The notes under the pieces are model-generated. The model did not search any database, was not told the DNA's origin, and saw only the letters and a list, made by a program, of their open reading frames with translations. A DNA stretch of 64,000 nucleotides from Rhodobiaceae bacterium UBA7804. Lineage in GTDB: Bacteria; Pseudomonadota; Alphaproteobacteria; Parvibaculales; Parvibaculaceae. The position numbers and the translations under genes were made by a program. Below are positions 42,441-51,804 of the stretch, piece by piece (positions within the stretch are counted from its first letter, which is position 1; every line of letters starts with the position of its first letter). The stretch covers positions 225,328-289,327 of the forward strand of contig DLCG01000004.1 of assembly GCA_002480495.1 (NCBI GenBank), read 5' to 3'.

Positions 42441-44127
42441 GCTTCTCACCCCAGCAACCGTCTATGTTCTCGCTGCGGTCCTGCTGCCCTTCGTTCCGAG
42501 AGGCGTGTTGCGGCAACTCGTGCCCGTTCTCGTCCCCCTTGCCGGAATCGCCATCTTCTGGCCGCTCCAGCCGGGCACCTACGGCACCTTCAATGTCATG
42601 GGGATGCATATCGGGCTGATGCGGATCGACGATCTTTCACGCATCTTCGGCCTTATCTTCTCGGTCGCGGCGTTTCTCTCGGCCATCTATGCCTGGCATG
42701 TCCGGGATACCATCCAGCAGGTCGCGGGCCTTCTCTATGCGGGTTCTGCGATCGGCGCCGTCTTTGCAGCCGATCTCGTCGCCCTCTTCGTCTTCTGGGA
42801 AGGCACGGCCATCGCATCCGTCTTCCTCATCTGGGCCCGCCGCACCGAAGGTGCCTTCGCCACCGGCATGCGCTATCTCATCATCCAGGTGGGATCGGGC
42901 GTCATTCTCATGGCGGGTGTCGTCCTGCTCTATTTCGATACCGGGTCCGTCGCTTTCTCGCGCATGCAGCTCGACAGTCTTGCCGCATGGGCGATCTTCA
43001 TCGCATTCGGTATCAAATGCGCCTTTCCTCTGCTGCATAACTGGATGCATGACGCCTATCCTGCCGCGACCGTGTCCGGAACGGTGATCCTCTCCGTCTT
43101 CACGACCAAGCTGGCCGTCTATGCGCTGCTGCGCGGTTTCGCGGGAACGGAACTGCTGATCTATATCGGCGCGACGATGGCGCTCTTTCCGGTCTTCTTC
43201 GCCCTCGCCGAGAACGACCTGCGCCGCGTGCTGACCTATTCGCTCAACAGCCAGCTTGGATTCATGGTCGTCGGGGCAGGCATCGGCACCCCATTGGCCA
43301 TCAATGGCAGCATCGCTCACGCGGTCTGCAGCGTTCTCTATCAGGCGCTCCTTTTCATGGGCATTGGCGCTGTTCTCCATCGGACCGGCACCGCGCGCGC
43401 GACGGCGCTGGGCGGCCTCTATCGCACCATGCCGCTGACGATGATTTTCTGCCTGGTTGGCGGCGCATCCATTGCCGCCTTCCCCTTCCTCTCGGGATTT
43501 GTCTCGAAATCCCTTATCCTCAGCGCGAGCGGCTACGAGAAACATCTCTATGTCTGGCTCGCCCTGCTTCTGGCCTCGGCGGGTGCCTTTCTTCACACAG
43601 GTTTGCGGCTTCCGTGGCTCGCTTTCTTCGGCTCCGACAGCGGCAAGCGGCCGAAAGAAGCGCCTGTTCACATGCATCTCGCAATGGGGCTCACTGCCCT
43701 TCTCTGCATCGGCATCGGCGTCTTCCCGGCCGTTCTCTATGGCCTCCTGCCGAACGATGTCGCCTATGAGCCCTACACCGTTTCCCACATTCTCTCGCAG
43801 TTGCAGCTCCTTGCTTTCGTTGCGCTCGCTTTCGCCCTTTCGGTCAAGCTCCGCTTCTTTCCGCAGGCGGCGCGCGGCCTGCTGCTGGATACCGACTGGA
43901 TCTATCGTCGCCCGCTCTCGGCGATACTCGGGGGTATGCGCTACCTTGTAAGCGGATCATGGCGCTTCGCGGCGCGCGTCACGACAGGCCGCGTGGACAG
44001 ATTTATCGCCGGTGTCTATCGCGCCCACGGACCGCAAGGCCCTCTTGCGCGAACATGGCCAACGGGGTCCATGGTTTTGTGGATCGCCGTTCTGCTGGGT
44101 ATGACGCTGGTTCTTACCTACATATAA
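42433..44127 (+). CDS. MrpD/NuoL-like proton antiporter subunit, copy 3
   Basis: 564 residues with about 14 helices plus a longer C-terminal tail. TM5 glutamate in VFWEGTAIASVFLIWARR, TM7 lysine in AFGIKCAFPLLHNWMHDAYPAA and TM8 lysine in FTTKLAVYALLRG are present. At TM12 the expected lysine is not visible; the segment reads GSIAHAVCSVLYQALLFMGIG, with a His instead. The tail (about residues 480-545) carries a further hydrophobic end WIAVLLGMTLVLTYI. GGGAGAACGCCG precedes the ATG at 42433. Confidence 0.9.
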   Translation: MPELLTPATVYVLAAVLLPFVPRGVLRQLVPVLVPLAGIAIFWPLQPGTYGTFNVMGMHIGLMRIDDLSRIFGLIFSVAAFLSAIYAWHVRDTIQQVAGLLYAGSAIGAVFAADLVALFVFWEGTAIASVFLIWARRTEGAFATGMRYLIIQVGSGVILMAGVVLLYFDTGSVAFSRMQLDSLAAWAIFIAFGIKCAFPLLHNWMHDAYPAATVSGTVILSVFTTKLAVYALLRGFAGTELLIYIGATMALFPVFFALAENDLRRVLTYSLNSQLGFMVVGAGIGTPLAINGSIAHAVCSVLYQALLFMGIGAVLHRTGTARATALGGLYRTMPLTMIFCLVGGASIAAFPFLSGFVSKSLILSASGYEKHLYVWLALLLASAGAFLHTGLRLPWLAFFGSDSGKRPKEAPVHMHLAMGLTALLCIGIGVFPAVLYGLLPNDVAYEPYTVSHILSQLQLLAFVALAFALSVKLRFFPQAARGLLLDTDWIYRRPLSAILGGMRYLVSGSWRFAARVTTGRVDRFIAGVYRAHGPQGPLARTWPTGSMVLWIAVLLGMTLVLTYI

Positions 44128-44184
44128 TGAAGCTCGATCTGCGCGCGACGCGCCGGAAGCCTAACCAAGAAGGAGACGCGCCCC

Positions 44185-44835
44185 ATGGAAATGTCAGGCG
44201 AATACAGGATTCCGGCACCGCGCGAGGAGGTCTGGGCCGCGCTCAACGACCCGGAAGTGCTGCAGAAGTCGATCCCGGGCGCCGAATCCGTCAACAAGAT
44301 TGCCGATGACGAATTCGAGGCCGTCGCGAAGGCGAAGGTCGGCCCTGTCAGCGCCCGCTTCAAGGGCAAGGTGAAGCTCACCGACATCGACCCGCCCAAC
44401 GGCTATACGATCTCCGGGGAAGGCAATGGCGGGGCCGCAGGTTTCGCCAAGGGTTCGGCCAGAGTGACGCTCACCGAGGCTGAGGGCGGAACGCTCCTCG
44501 CCTACACGGTGAATGCCCAGGTGGGCGGGAAGCTCGCCCAGATCGGCCAGCGCTTCATCGATTCAACGGCCTCCCGGATGTCCCAGGAGTTTTTCGACAA
44601 TTTCTCCCAGCTTACCGGCGGAAGCCGCGTCGAGGCTGCGGGCGCGGAAACACCCGAGATCGTCGACGAGATGGAACACGGCATTCCGACCAAATCGCCC
44701 GATTACGACAGCATCTCGCCCACCGGCGTTCCTCTGGTACCGGACGAAGAAGCCGGCATGAGCCTGTCGCCCTGGGTTTGGGCACCTTTGCTGATAATCG
44801 CTCTCATCTTGCTTGTCTGGTTCATCGGCTTTTGA
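44185..44835 (+). CDS. coxG: CoxG-like SRPBCC protein with C-terminal membrane anchor
   Basis: 216 residues. The SRPBCC fold at about residues 1-150 begins MEMSGEYRIPAPREEVWAALNDPEVLQKSIPG, the CoxG hallmark. An acidic linker and a single C-terminal helix (WVWAPLLIIALILLVWFIGF) follow. CoxG is implicated in linking Mo-CO dehydrogenase to the membrane and quinone pool. AAGGAG precedes the start, 57 bp after the last antiporter-type gene with no terminator between. It leads the Mo-hydroxylase operon. Confidence 0.92.
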   Translation: MEMSGEYRIPAPREEVWAALNDPEVLQKSIPGAESVNKIADDEFEAVAKAKVGPVSARFKGKVKLTDIDPPNGYTISGEGNGGAAGFAKGSARVTLTEAEGGTLLAYTVNAQVGGKLAQIGQRFIDSTASRMSQEFFDNFSQLTGGSRVEAAGAETPEIVDEMEHGIPTKSPDYDSISPTGVPLVPDEEAGMSLSPWVWAPLLIIALILLVWFIGF

Positions 44836-44947
44836 TGGCCATCCCCGGCCTCGTGCTTGACGGCGGAAAGCCGAGGGCGGAGACTCTTCAAAACGCTGCG
44901 GAAATCCAATTCCGCCGAGGCTCAGCTATTTCAGGGAGGTAAGTCGC

Positions 44948-45412
44948 ATGCCCGTTGTCTCCATGACGGTCAACGGCAAGCCCGCAAGCGCCGATGTCGA
45001 GGCGCGCACGCTGCTTGTCCAGTTCATCCGCGAACAACTAGGCCTCACCGGGACGCATGTCGGCTGCGACACCAGCCAATGCGGCGCCTGCGTCGTGCAT
45101 GTGGATGGCCGCGCCGTGAAATCATGCACCATGCTCGCCGCGCAGGCCGAAGGCGCCGAGGTCCTGACCATCGAAGGCTTGGCGAAGAACGGTGAGCTTC
45201 ATCCGGTTCAGGCTGCCTTTCGCGAACATCACGGTCTGCAATGCGGCTTCTGTACGCCGGGCATGATCATGACCGCGATAGACATGATCCGCCGAAACCC
45301 CGGCCTCGATGAAGAAACGGTACGCGAGGAGCTCGAAGGCAATATCTGCCGCTGCACGGGTTACCACAACATCGTGAAGGCGATCCTCGCCGCATCGCAG
45401 GAGATGCGCTGA
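44948..45412 (+). CDS. coxS: Mo-hydroxylase small subunit, two [2Fe-2S] clusters (CoxS type)
   Basis: 154 residues. The plant-type ferredoxin cluster motif is GCDTSQCGACVVHVDGRAVKSC (about residues 39-60 with four Cys). The second cluster has CGFCTPGMIMTA and GNICRCTGYHNIV. It shuttles electrons from the Mo centre to FAD. It precedes the large subunit by 40 bp, and the order S-L-M is the one usual for form II CoxL-type operons. Confidence 0.95.
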   Translation: MPVVSMTVNGKPASADVEARTLLVQFIREQLGLTGTHVGCDTSQCGACVVHVDGRAVKSCTMLAAQAEGAEVLTIEGLAKNGELHPVQAAFREHHGLQCGFCTPGMIMTAIDMIRRNPGLDEETVREELEGNICRCTGYHNIVKAILAASQEMR

Positions 45413-45452
45413 CGCAAGCAAGAGAGAAATCTAACCGGGAGGAGGATATCTC

Positions 45453-47834
45453 ATGTCGGACGCAGCATCGGGTGAAGGCATTGGACAGCCGGTCCGCCGC
45501 AAGGAGGACTACCGCTTCATCACCGGCAACGGCCACTACACAGACGACATCAACCGCCCGCGCCAGACCTTCGCATATTTCCTTCGTTCACCGCATGCGC
45601 ATGCGCGGATCAAATCGATAGATACATCAGCCGCCGAGGCGGCCCCTGGCGTGGTTGCCGTCTTCACCGGCAAGCATGTCGCAAATGACGGGATCGGCGG
45701 CCTTATCTGCGGCTGGACCGTGACCTCAAAGGATGGCACGCCGATGAAAGTCGGCCCTCATCCGATCCTCGCCCTCGATACGGTCCGCTATGTCGGGGAC
45801 CACGTCGCGATGGTGGTTGCCGAAACGCTTGCCGACGCTCGCGCCGCGGCAGAGCTGATCGAGGTCGACTACGAGGCGCTGCCAGCCACCGTTTCGCTTT
45901 CCTCCTGTCAGGATGGCAAGGCGCCGCAGGTTCACGCGGAAGCGCCACGCAACACCTGTTTCGAATGGGAACTGGGCAACAAGGCGGAAACGGAAGCGGC
46001 CTTCGCGAAGGCAGACCGCGTCGTGAAACTCGACCTCAAGAATAATCGCCTCATTCCCAATGCGATGGAGCCGCGCGCCGCCATCGGCGAGTTCGACAAG
46101 GGCACCGGCATCTACACGCTCCATACAACAAGCCAGAATCCGCATGTCGCGCGCCTCGTCCTCTCCGCCTTCGTCGGCGTCGCGCCGGAACACAAGCTCC
46201 GCGTCATCGCGCCGGATGTCGGCGGCGGCTTCGGATCCAAGATTTTCATTTATGCCGAAGAAACGGCATGTGTCTGGGCCGCGGCAAAGGTCGGCCGCCC
46301 CATCAAATGGACGGCGGACCGCTCGGAAGCCTTCCTTTCGGACGCGCATGGCCGCGACCATCTGAGCCACGCCGAACTCGCGCTCGACAAGGACGGCAGG
46401 TTCCTCGGCCTGCGCGTGAAGACGATCGCCAATCTTGGCGCCTATCTCTCGACCTTCTCCGCAGCCGTGCCGACCTATCTCTACGGCACGCTGCTGTCGG
46501 GCCAATACGATCTTCCTGCCATTCATGTCGAGGTCGACGGCGTCTATACGCATACCGCGCCAGTCGATGCCTATCGCGGCGCTGGCCGCCCCGAGGCAAC
46601 CTATCTGATCGAGCGCATCGTCGAGACTGCCGCGCGCGAAACCGGCATCGATCCGGCCGAAATCCGCCGCCGGAACTACGTAAAGACGTTCCCTCACCAG
46701 ACGCCCGTCATCATGAACTACGATGCGGGCGACTACGCTGCTTCGCTTGACGCAGCACTCGATGCCATCGACTACAAGGGCTTCCCCGCCCGCAAGGCGG
46801 AGGCGGCGAGGCGCGGAATGCTCCGCGGCATCGGCTTTTCGTCCTATATCGAAGCCTGCGGCCTCGCGCCTTCCGCCGCTGTCGGCTCGCTCGGTGCGGG
46901 CGTCGGCCTTTGGGAGAGCGCCGAAGTCCGGGTCAACCCGACCGGCAATATCGAAGTCCTCACCGGCTCGCATAGCCACGGCCAGGGCCACGAGACGACC
47001 TTCGCCCAGCTCGTCGCCTCTCGCCTCGGCGTGCCCCTCGCAAATGTCGAGATCGTGCATGGCGACACCGACAAGGTGCAGTTCGGCATGGGCACTTATG
47101 GTTCGCGTTCCGGCGCCGTCGGCATGAGCGCCATCGCGAAGGCGCTCGACAAGATCGAGGCGAAGGCAAAGAAGATTGCGGCGCACCTGATGGAAGCCGC
47201 TGTCGAGGACATCGTCTTCGAGAACGGTGTCTTCACCGTGCAGGGCACGGACAAGTCGCTGGCATGGGCGGAACTTTCGCTCGCCGCCTACACCGCGCAC
47301 GGCTTCCCCTCCGCCGATATCGAGCCCGGCCTCAAGGAGGGCGCCTTCTACGACCCGACGAATTTCACCTTCCCTGCGGGCTGCCACATCTGCGAAGTCG
47401 AGATCGACCCCGATACCGGCATCGTGAAGATTGCGAAATTCGTCGCGGTGGACGACTTCGGCACCGTCATCAACCCGATGATCGTCGAGGGCCAGGTTCA
47501 TGGCGGCATCGCGCAGGGTATCGGTCAGGCGCTTCTCGAACACGGCGTCTATGACGCCGATTCCGGGCAGCTCGTCACCGGCTCCTACATGGATTATTGC
47601 ATGCCCCGTGCGGACGACCTGCCGAGCTTCACGCTGGGATTCACGAAGACCGAATGCCCGTCCAATCCGCTTGGCATGAAAGGCTGCGGCGAAGCAGGCG
47701 CTATCGCCTCGCCCCCTGCGGTCATAAATGCCGTCACCGATGCTCTCGGCATCCGCGAAATCGAAATGCCCGCAACGCCCGCGCGCATCTGGGAAGCGGC
47801 ACAAGCCGCGACCTCCCGCGCCGCCGCCGAATAA
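45453..47834 (+). CDS. coxL: Mo-hydroxylase large subunit, form II CoxL type
   Basis: 793-residue molybdopterin cytosine dinucleotide-binding catalytic subunit of the xanthine oxidase family. It opens IGQPVRRKEDYRFITGNGHYTDD. The active-site loop reads AYRGAGR at residues 373-379, the form II signature; form I CO dehydrogenases have AYxCSFR with a cysteine that binds the Cu-Mo centre. Cofactor motifs VGGGFGSK, GSHSHGQGHETTFAQ and the terminal GEAGAIASPPAVINAV with the base Glu are intact. The true substrate may not be CO. Confidence 0.94.
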   Translation: MSDAASGEGIGQPVRRKEDYRFITGNGHYTDDINRPRQTFAYFLRSPHAHARIKSIDTSAAEAAPGVVAVFTGKHVANDGIGGLICGWTVTSKDGTPMKVGPHPILALDTVRYVGDHVAMVVAETLADARAAAELIEVDYEALPATVSLSSCQDGKAPQVHAEAPRNTCFEWELGNKAETEAAFAKADRVVKLDLKNNRLIPNAMEPRAAIGEFDKGTGIYTLHTTSQNPHVARLVLSAFVGVAPEHKLRVIAPDVGGGFGSKIFIYAEETACVWAAAKVGRPIKWTADRSEAFLSDAHGRDHLSHAELALDKDGRFLGLRVKTIANLGAYLSTFSAAVPTYLYGTLLSGQYDLPAIHVEVDGVYTHTAPVDAYRGAGRPEATYLIERIVETAARETGIDPAEIRRRNYVKTFPHQTPVIMNYDAGDYAASLDAALDAIDYKGFPARKAEAARRGMLRGIGFSSYIEACGLAPSAAVGSLGAGVGLWESAEVRVNPTGNIEVLTGSHSHGQGHETTFAQLVASRLGVPLANVEIVHGDTDKVQFGMGTYGSRSGAVGMSAIAKALDKIEAKAKKIAAHLMEAAVEDIVFENGVFTVQGTDKSLAWAELSLAAYTAHGFPSADIEPGLKEGAFYDPTNFTFPAGCHICEVEIDPDTGIVKIAKFVAVDDFGTVINPMIVEGQVHGGIAQGIGQALLEHGVYDADSGQLVTGSYMDYCMPRADDLPSFTLGFTKTECPSNPLGMKGCGEAGAIASPPAVINAVTDALGIREIEMPATPARIWEAAQAATSRAAAE

Positions 47835-47856
47835 GGCCAAATAGAGGAAGAGTCTC

Positions 47857-48654
47857 ATGTACCAGTTCAACTACGAGCGCCCGAAGACACTCGCGGACGC
47901 TGAAGCCCTTCTCGGCAAGGCGGACGATCCGAAAATCCTGGCGGGCGGCCAGACGCTGATCCCCACGCTGAAGCAGCGCCTCGCCATGCCGAGCGACGTG
48001 ATCGACATCGGCGGCATCAAGGACCTCGATTTCATTCGCGCCGAAGGCGATGCCATCATGATCGGCGCGGCGACGCGCCATGCAACGGTTGCGCAATCGG
48101 CAGACGTGAAAAAGCATAACCCAGCTCTCGCCGCGCTCGCGGGCGGCATTGGCGATCCCGCCGTCCGGCACATGGGAACGATTGGCGGCTCCATAGCGAA
48201 CAACGACCCGGCCGCTGACTATCCCGCCGCCTGTCTCGGTCTGGATGCGAAGATCCACACCACCAAGCGCCTCATCGAGGCGGACGAGTTCTTCAAGGGC
48301 ATGTTCGAGACCGCCCTGCAGGACGGCGAGATCATAAAGGAAGTGACATTCCCGCATCCCGAAAAAGCCGCCTACATGAAATTCCGCAATCCCGCCTCGC
48401 GTTACGCGATGGTCGGCGTCTTCGTCTCCAGGGGCCCCTGGGGCGTTCGCGTCGCTGTCACCGGCGCGGGCCAGAACGGCGTCTTCCGCGTCAACGACAT
48501 GGAAGAGGCGCTATCGAAGAACTGGTCGCCGGAAGCGGTCGCGGGCATCAAGGTGCCGGCTACAGGCCTCAACAGCGATCTTCACGGCAGCGCCGAATAC
48601 CGCGCCCACCTCGTCACCGTGATGGCGAAGCGCGCGGTAGCGGCTGCCGGATAA
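47857..48654 (+). CDS. coxM: Mo-hydroxylase medium (FAD) subunit (CoxM type)
   Basis: 265 residues, FAD-binding subunit of the Mo-hydroxylase. It starts MYQFNYERPKTLADAEALL. The two FAD signatures are LAGGQTLIPTLKQRLAMP (AGGxSLxP type, about residues 30-47) and GTIGGSIANNDPAADYPAA (about residues 107-125). The C-terminal CO_deh_flav_C region follows. It accepts electrons from the iron-sulfur subunit and passes them to quinone or another acceptor. It lies 22 bp after the large subunit. Confidence 0.95.
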   Translation: MYQFNYERPKTLADAEALLGKADDPKILAGGQTLIPTLKQRLAMPSDVIDIGGIKDLDFIRAEGDAIMIGAATRHATVAQSADVKKHNPALAALAGGIGDPAVRHMGTIGGSIANNDPAADYPAACLGLDAKIHTTKRLIEADEFFKGMFETALQDGEIIKEVTFPHPEKAAYMKFRNPASRYAMVGVFVSRGPWGVRVAVTGAGQNGVFRVNDMEEALSKNWSPEAVAGIKVPATGLNSDLHGSAEYRAHLVTVMAKRAVAAAG

Positions 48655-48689
48655 CCCTTTAATGAGGCCTTCCGGCCCGGATTGAGTTC

Positions 48690-49598
<909 letters not shown>

Positions 49599-49599
49599 C

Positions 49600-50796
49600 A
49601 TGGAAGCCTCCGCGGGCCGCCTCTCCGAAAACATCCTGCATTTCGCGCGCGTGCTGCGCCGCGCCGGGCTCCGCGTTGGTCCCCGCCAGGTGCTGGATGC
49701 GGTCGAGGCCGTCGAAGCCGCGGGTATAGGCACCCGCGAGGATTTCTATTGGACGCTCCACGCAACGCTCGTGAAGCGCCACGACGAAGACCAGATATTC
49801 CGGCAGGCCTTTCACGTTTTCTGGCGAAACCCGAAGCTCCTCGACAAGATGATGTCGCTGATGCTGCCGGAGATCGAAACGCCGCCCGGCACCACCGGGG
49901 AGGAAACGAGCCGCCGTCTCGCCGAAGCGCTCTTCGGCGAAGGCAGCCGGAGCATCGAGGAAGAACCGGACATCGAAATCGACCGCAGCGAAACCTTCTC
50001 GAAGGAAGAGCTTCTGCGCACAAGAGACTTCGAGAAGATGTCGGTCGCCGAACTTGCCGAGGCCAAATCCGCCATCGCCCGCCTCCGCCTCGCGCTCGAT
50101 GAAACCCGCACGAGACGCACCCGGCCGGCGGTGCGCGGTCATCTGGTCGATATGCGCTCGACGCTCCGCGCGACGCTGCGCTCAGGCGGCGTCATTCCCC
50201 TGAAACGCCGCGACTATCGCCGCCGCCGTCCGCCGCTTGTCGTCCTGTGCGACATCTCCGGCTCCATGTCTGTCTATGCCCGCATCTTTCTCCACTTCCT
50301 CCACGCACTCACGAACGACCGCGACCGTGTGCATGTCTTTTTGTTCGGCACCCGCCTCACCAATGTGACGCGCGAGCTGAAACATCGCGATGTGGACGAG
50401 GCCCTCGCCCGCGTCGCCGCCCGCGTCGAGGACTGGGACGGCGGCACGCGCATCGGCGAAACGCTTCGCCGTTTCAATGTGGATTGGGCCCGGCGGGTGC
50501 TGGGCCAGGGCGCAACCGTCCTTCTCGTCACGGACGGTCTCGACCGGGATGCAGGCGAAGGTCTCGCCCCGGAGGTCGCCCGGCTCCACCGCAGCGCCCG
50601 ACGCGTCATCTGGCTGAACCCGCTTCTCCGCTACGAACGCTTCGAGCCCAAAGCACTGGGAGTGAAGGCGATCCTTCCCCATGTGGACGAGTTCCGGCCG
50701 GTCCACAACATCGCCTCCCTTGCCTCTCTGGTCGAAGCATTGTCCGATCCCCATATCGACAGGACGCCGCAATCCCGAGGGAGGCAAGCTGCATGA
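49600..50796 (+). CDS. coxE: CoxE-like VWA-domain protein
   Basis: 398 residues from the ATG at 49600 (MEASAGRLSENILHFARV). The N-terminal half is the helical CoxE domain. The C-terminal von Willebrand A domain has the MIDAS motif LVVLCDISGSMSVYARI (about residues 210-226) and VLLVTDGLDRDAGEG later. It pairs with the CoxD ATPase for cofactor insertion or activation. Its stop overlaps the next start in an ATGA junction. Confidence 0.92.
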   Translation: MEASAGRLSENILHFARVLRRAGLRVGPRQVLDAVEAVEAAGIGTREDFYWTLHATLVKRHDEDQIFRQAFHVFWRNPKLLDKMMSLMLPEIETPPGTTGEETSRRLAEALFGEGSRSIEEEPDIEIDRSETFSKEELLRTRDFEKMSVAELAEAKSAIARLRLALDETRTRRTRPAVRGHLVDMRSTLRATLRSGGVIPLKRRDYRRRRPPLVVLCDISGSMSVYARIFLHFLHALTNDRDRVHVFLFGTRLTNVTRELKHRDVDEALARVAARVEDWDGGTRIGETLRRFNVDWARRVLGQGATVLLVTDGLDRDAGEGLAPEVARLHRSARRVIWLNPLLRYERFEPKALGVKAILPHVDEFRPVHNIASLASLVEALSDPHIDRTPQSRGRQAA

Positions 50797-51125
50797 GCGA
50801 CGCCCTGAGCCATGACAACGTCCTTGAGGAAGCCGCCCGCTGGCAGGCCGAGGGCCGCAAGGTGGCGCTTGCCACCGTCATAGAAACATGGGGCTCGGCC
50901 CCCCGTCCGGTCGGCAGCCAGCTCGCCATTCGCGACGATGCGACCTTCATCGGCTCCGTTTCCGGCGGCTGCATCGAGGGCGATGTCGTCACCCGCGCGC
51001 TCGACACGCTCGAAACCGGCAAACCGGAAGTCCTCGAATATGGCGTCACCGACGCCATGGCCTGGGAAGTCGGACTCGCCTGCGGTGGCCGCATCCGGGT
51101 CATGGTTGAACCAGTGACGGGCTGA
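50793..51125 (+). CDS. XdhC/CoxI-type protein, N-terminal domain only
   Basis: 110 residues from the ATG at 50793, with GAGGGAGG as ribosome site. It matches the XdhC_CoxI domain: VALATVIETWGSAPRPVGSQLAI and GSVSGGCIEGDVVTRALDTLETG, with the conserved SGGCVE-type cysteine present. XdhC proteins bind Mo cofactor, protect it and deliver it to xanthine oxidase-family enzymes. Here the usual C-terminal Rossmann half is a separate gene starting 1 bp downstream, as in the coxF/coxI-type split. Confidence 0.88.
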   Translation: MSDALSHDNVLEEAARWQAEGRKVALATVIETWGSAPRPVGSQLAIRDDATFIGSVSGGCIEGDVVTRALDTLETGKPEVLEYGVTDAMAWEVGLACGGRIRVMVEPVTG

Positions 51126-51126
51126 A

Positions 51127-51804
51127 ATGGACGCGAATATCCTCCAGCAACTCGTCCGTGACCGCGCCGAAAAGCGCGCCGTTGCGCTCGCCACAAGGTT
51201 AACAGATGGAATCCAGAAACTGGTTTATCCATCTGATACACAAGAAGAAAAATGGTTAATTGAAGCGGCATCTCAAGTGCTCGCCAGCGACCGCGGCGCC
51301 ATTGTCGAAGGGCCCGGCGGAGAGTGGTTCCTGAACCCCTTCAACCCGCCGCTCCGTCTGATCCTTGTCGGTGCCGTCCATATCGCGCAGCCTCTCTCAC
51401 AGATGGGCCGCATCGCAGGCTATGACGTGACGGTGGTGGACCCGCGCACCTCCTTTGCCTCCCCGGAGCGTTTCCCGGAAATGCGTCTCCTCACCAGCTG
51501 GCCGGACGAGGCCATGGCCGCCCTCGCGCCCGATGCGCGCACCGCAATCGTCACCCTCACCCACGATCCCAAGCTCGACGACCCGGCGCTCCAGGCGGCC
51601 CTTCGCAGTCCCGCTTTCTATATCGGCGCGCTCGGGTCGAAGAAGACTCATGCTTCGCGTGTCGCCCGTCTTTCGGATGCGGGCTTCTCGCAGGATGAAA
51701 TCGCCCGCATCCACGGGCCGGTCGGCCTCGCCATCGGCGCCAGAAGCCCGGCCGAAATCGCCATCTCCATCATGGCCGAAATCACGGAGACGCTTCGCAA
51801 ATGA
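51127..51804 (+). CDS. XdhC/CoxF-type protein with Rossmann (XdhC_C) domain
   Basis: 225 residues. The C-terminal domain has LRLILVGAVHIAQPLSQMGRIAGYDVTVVDPRTSFA (about residues 76-111) and FYIGALGSKKTHASRVARL, typical of XdhC_C. It completes the XdhC protein begun by the previous gene. Codons at 51196-51279 are unusually AT-rich, with about 37 percent GC over 81 bases and two TTA leucines, unlike any neighbour. The frame stays open through the patch, so the gene appears functional. It overlaps the next gene by 4 bp. Confidence 0.88.
   Translation: MDANILQQLVRDRAEKRAVALATRLTDGIQKLVYPSDTQEEKWLIEAASQVLASDRGAIVEGPGGEWFLNPFNPPLRLILVGAVHIAQPLSQMGRIAGYDVTVVDPRTSFASPERFPEMRLLTSWPDEAMAALAPDARTAIVTLTHDPKLDDPALQAALRSPAFYIGALGSKKTHASRVARLSDAGFSQDEIARIHGPVGLAIGARSPAEIAISIMAEITETLRK

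Noticed and set aside
45726..47870. 714-codon minus-strand frame
   Set aside because: Antisense shadow of the Mo-hydroxylase large subunit, which has all family motifs on the plus strand.
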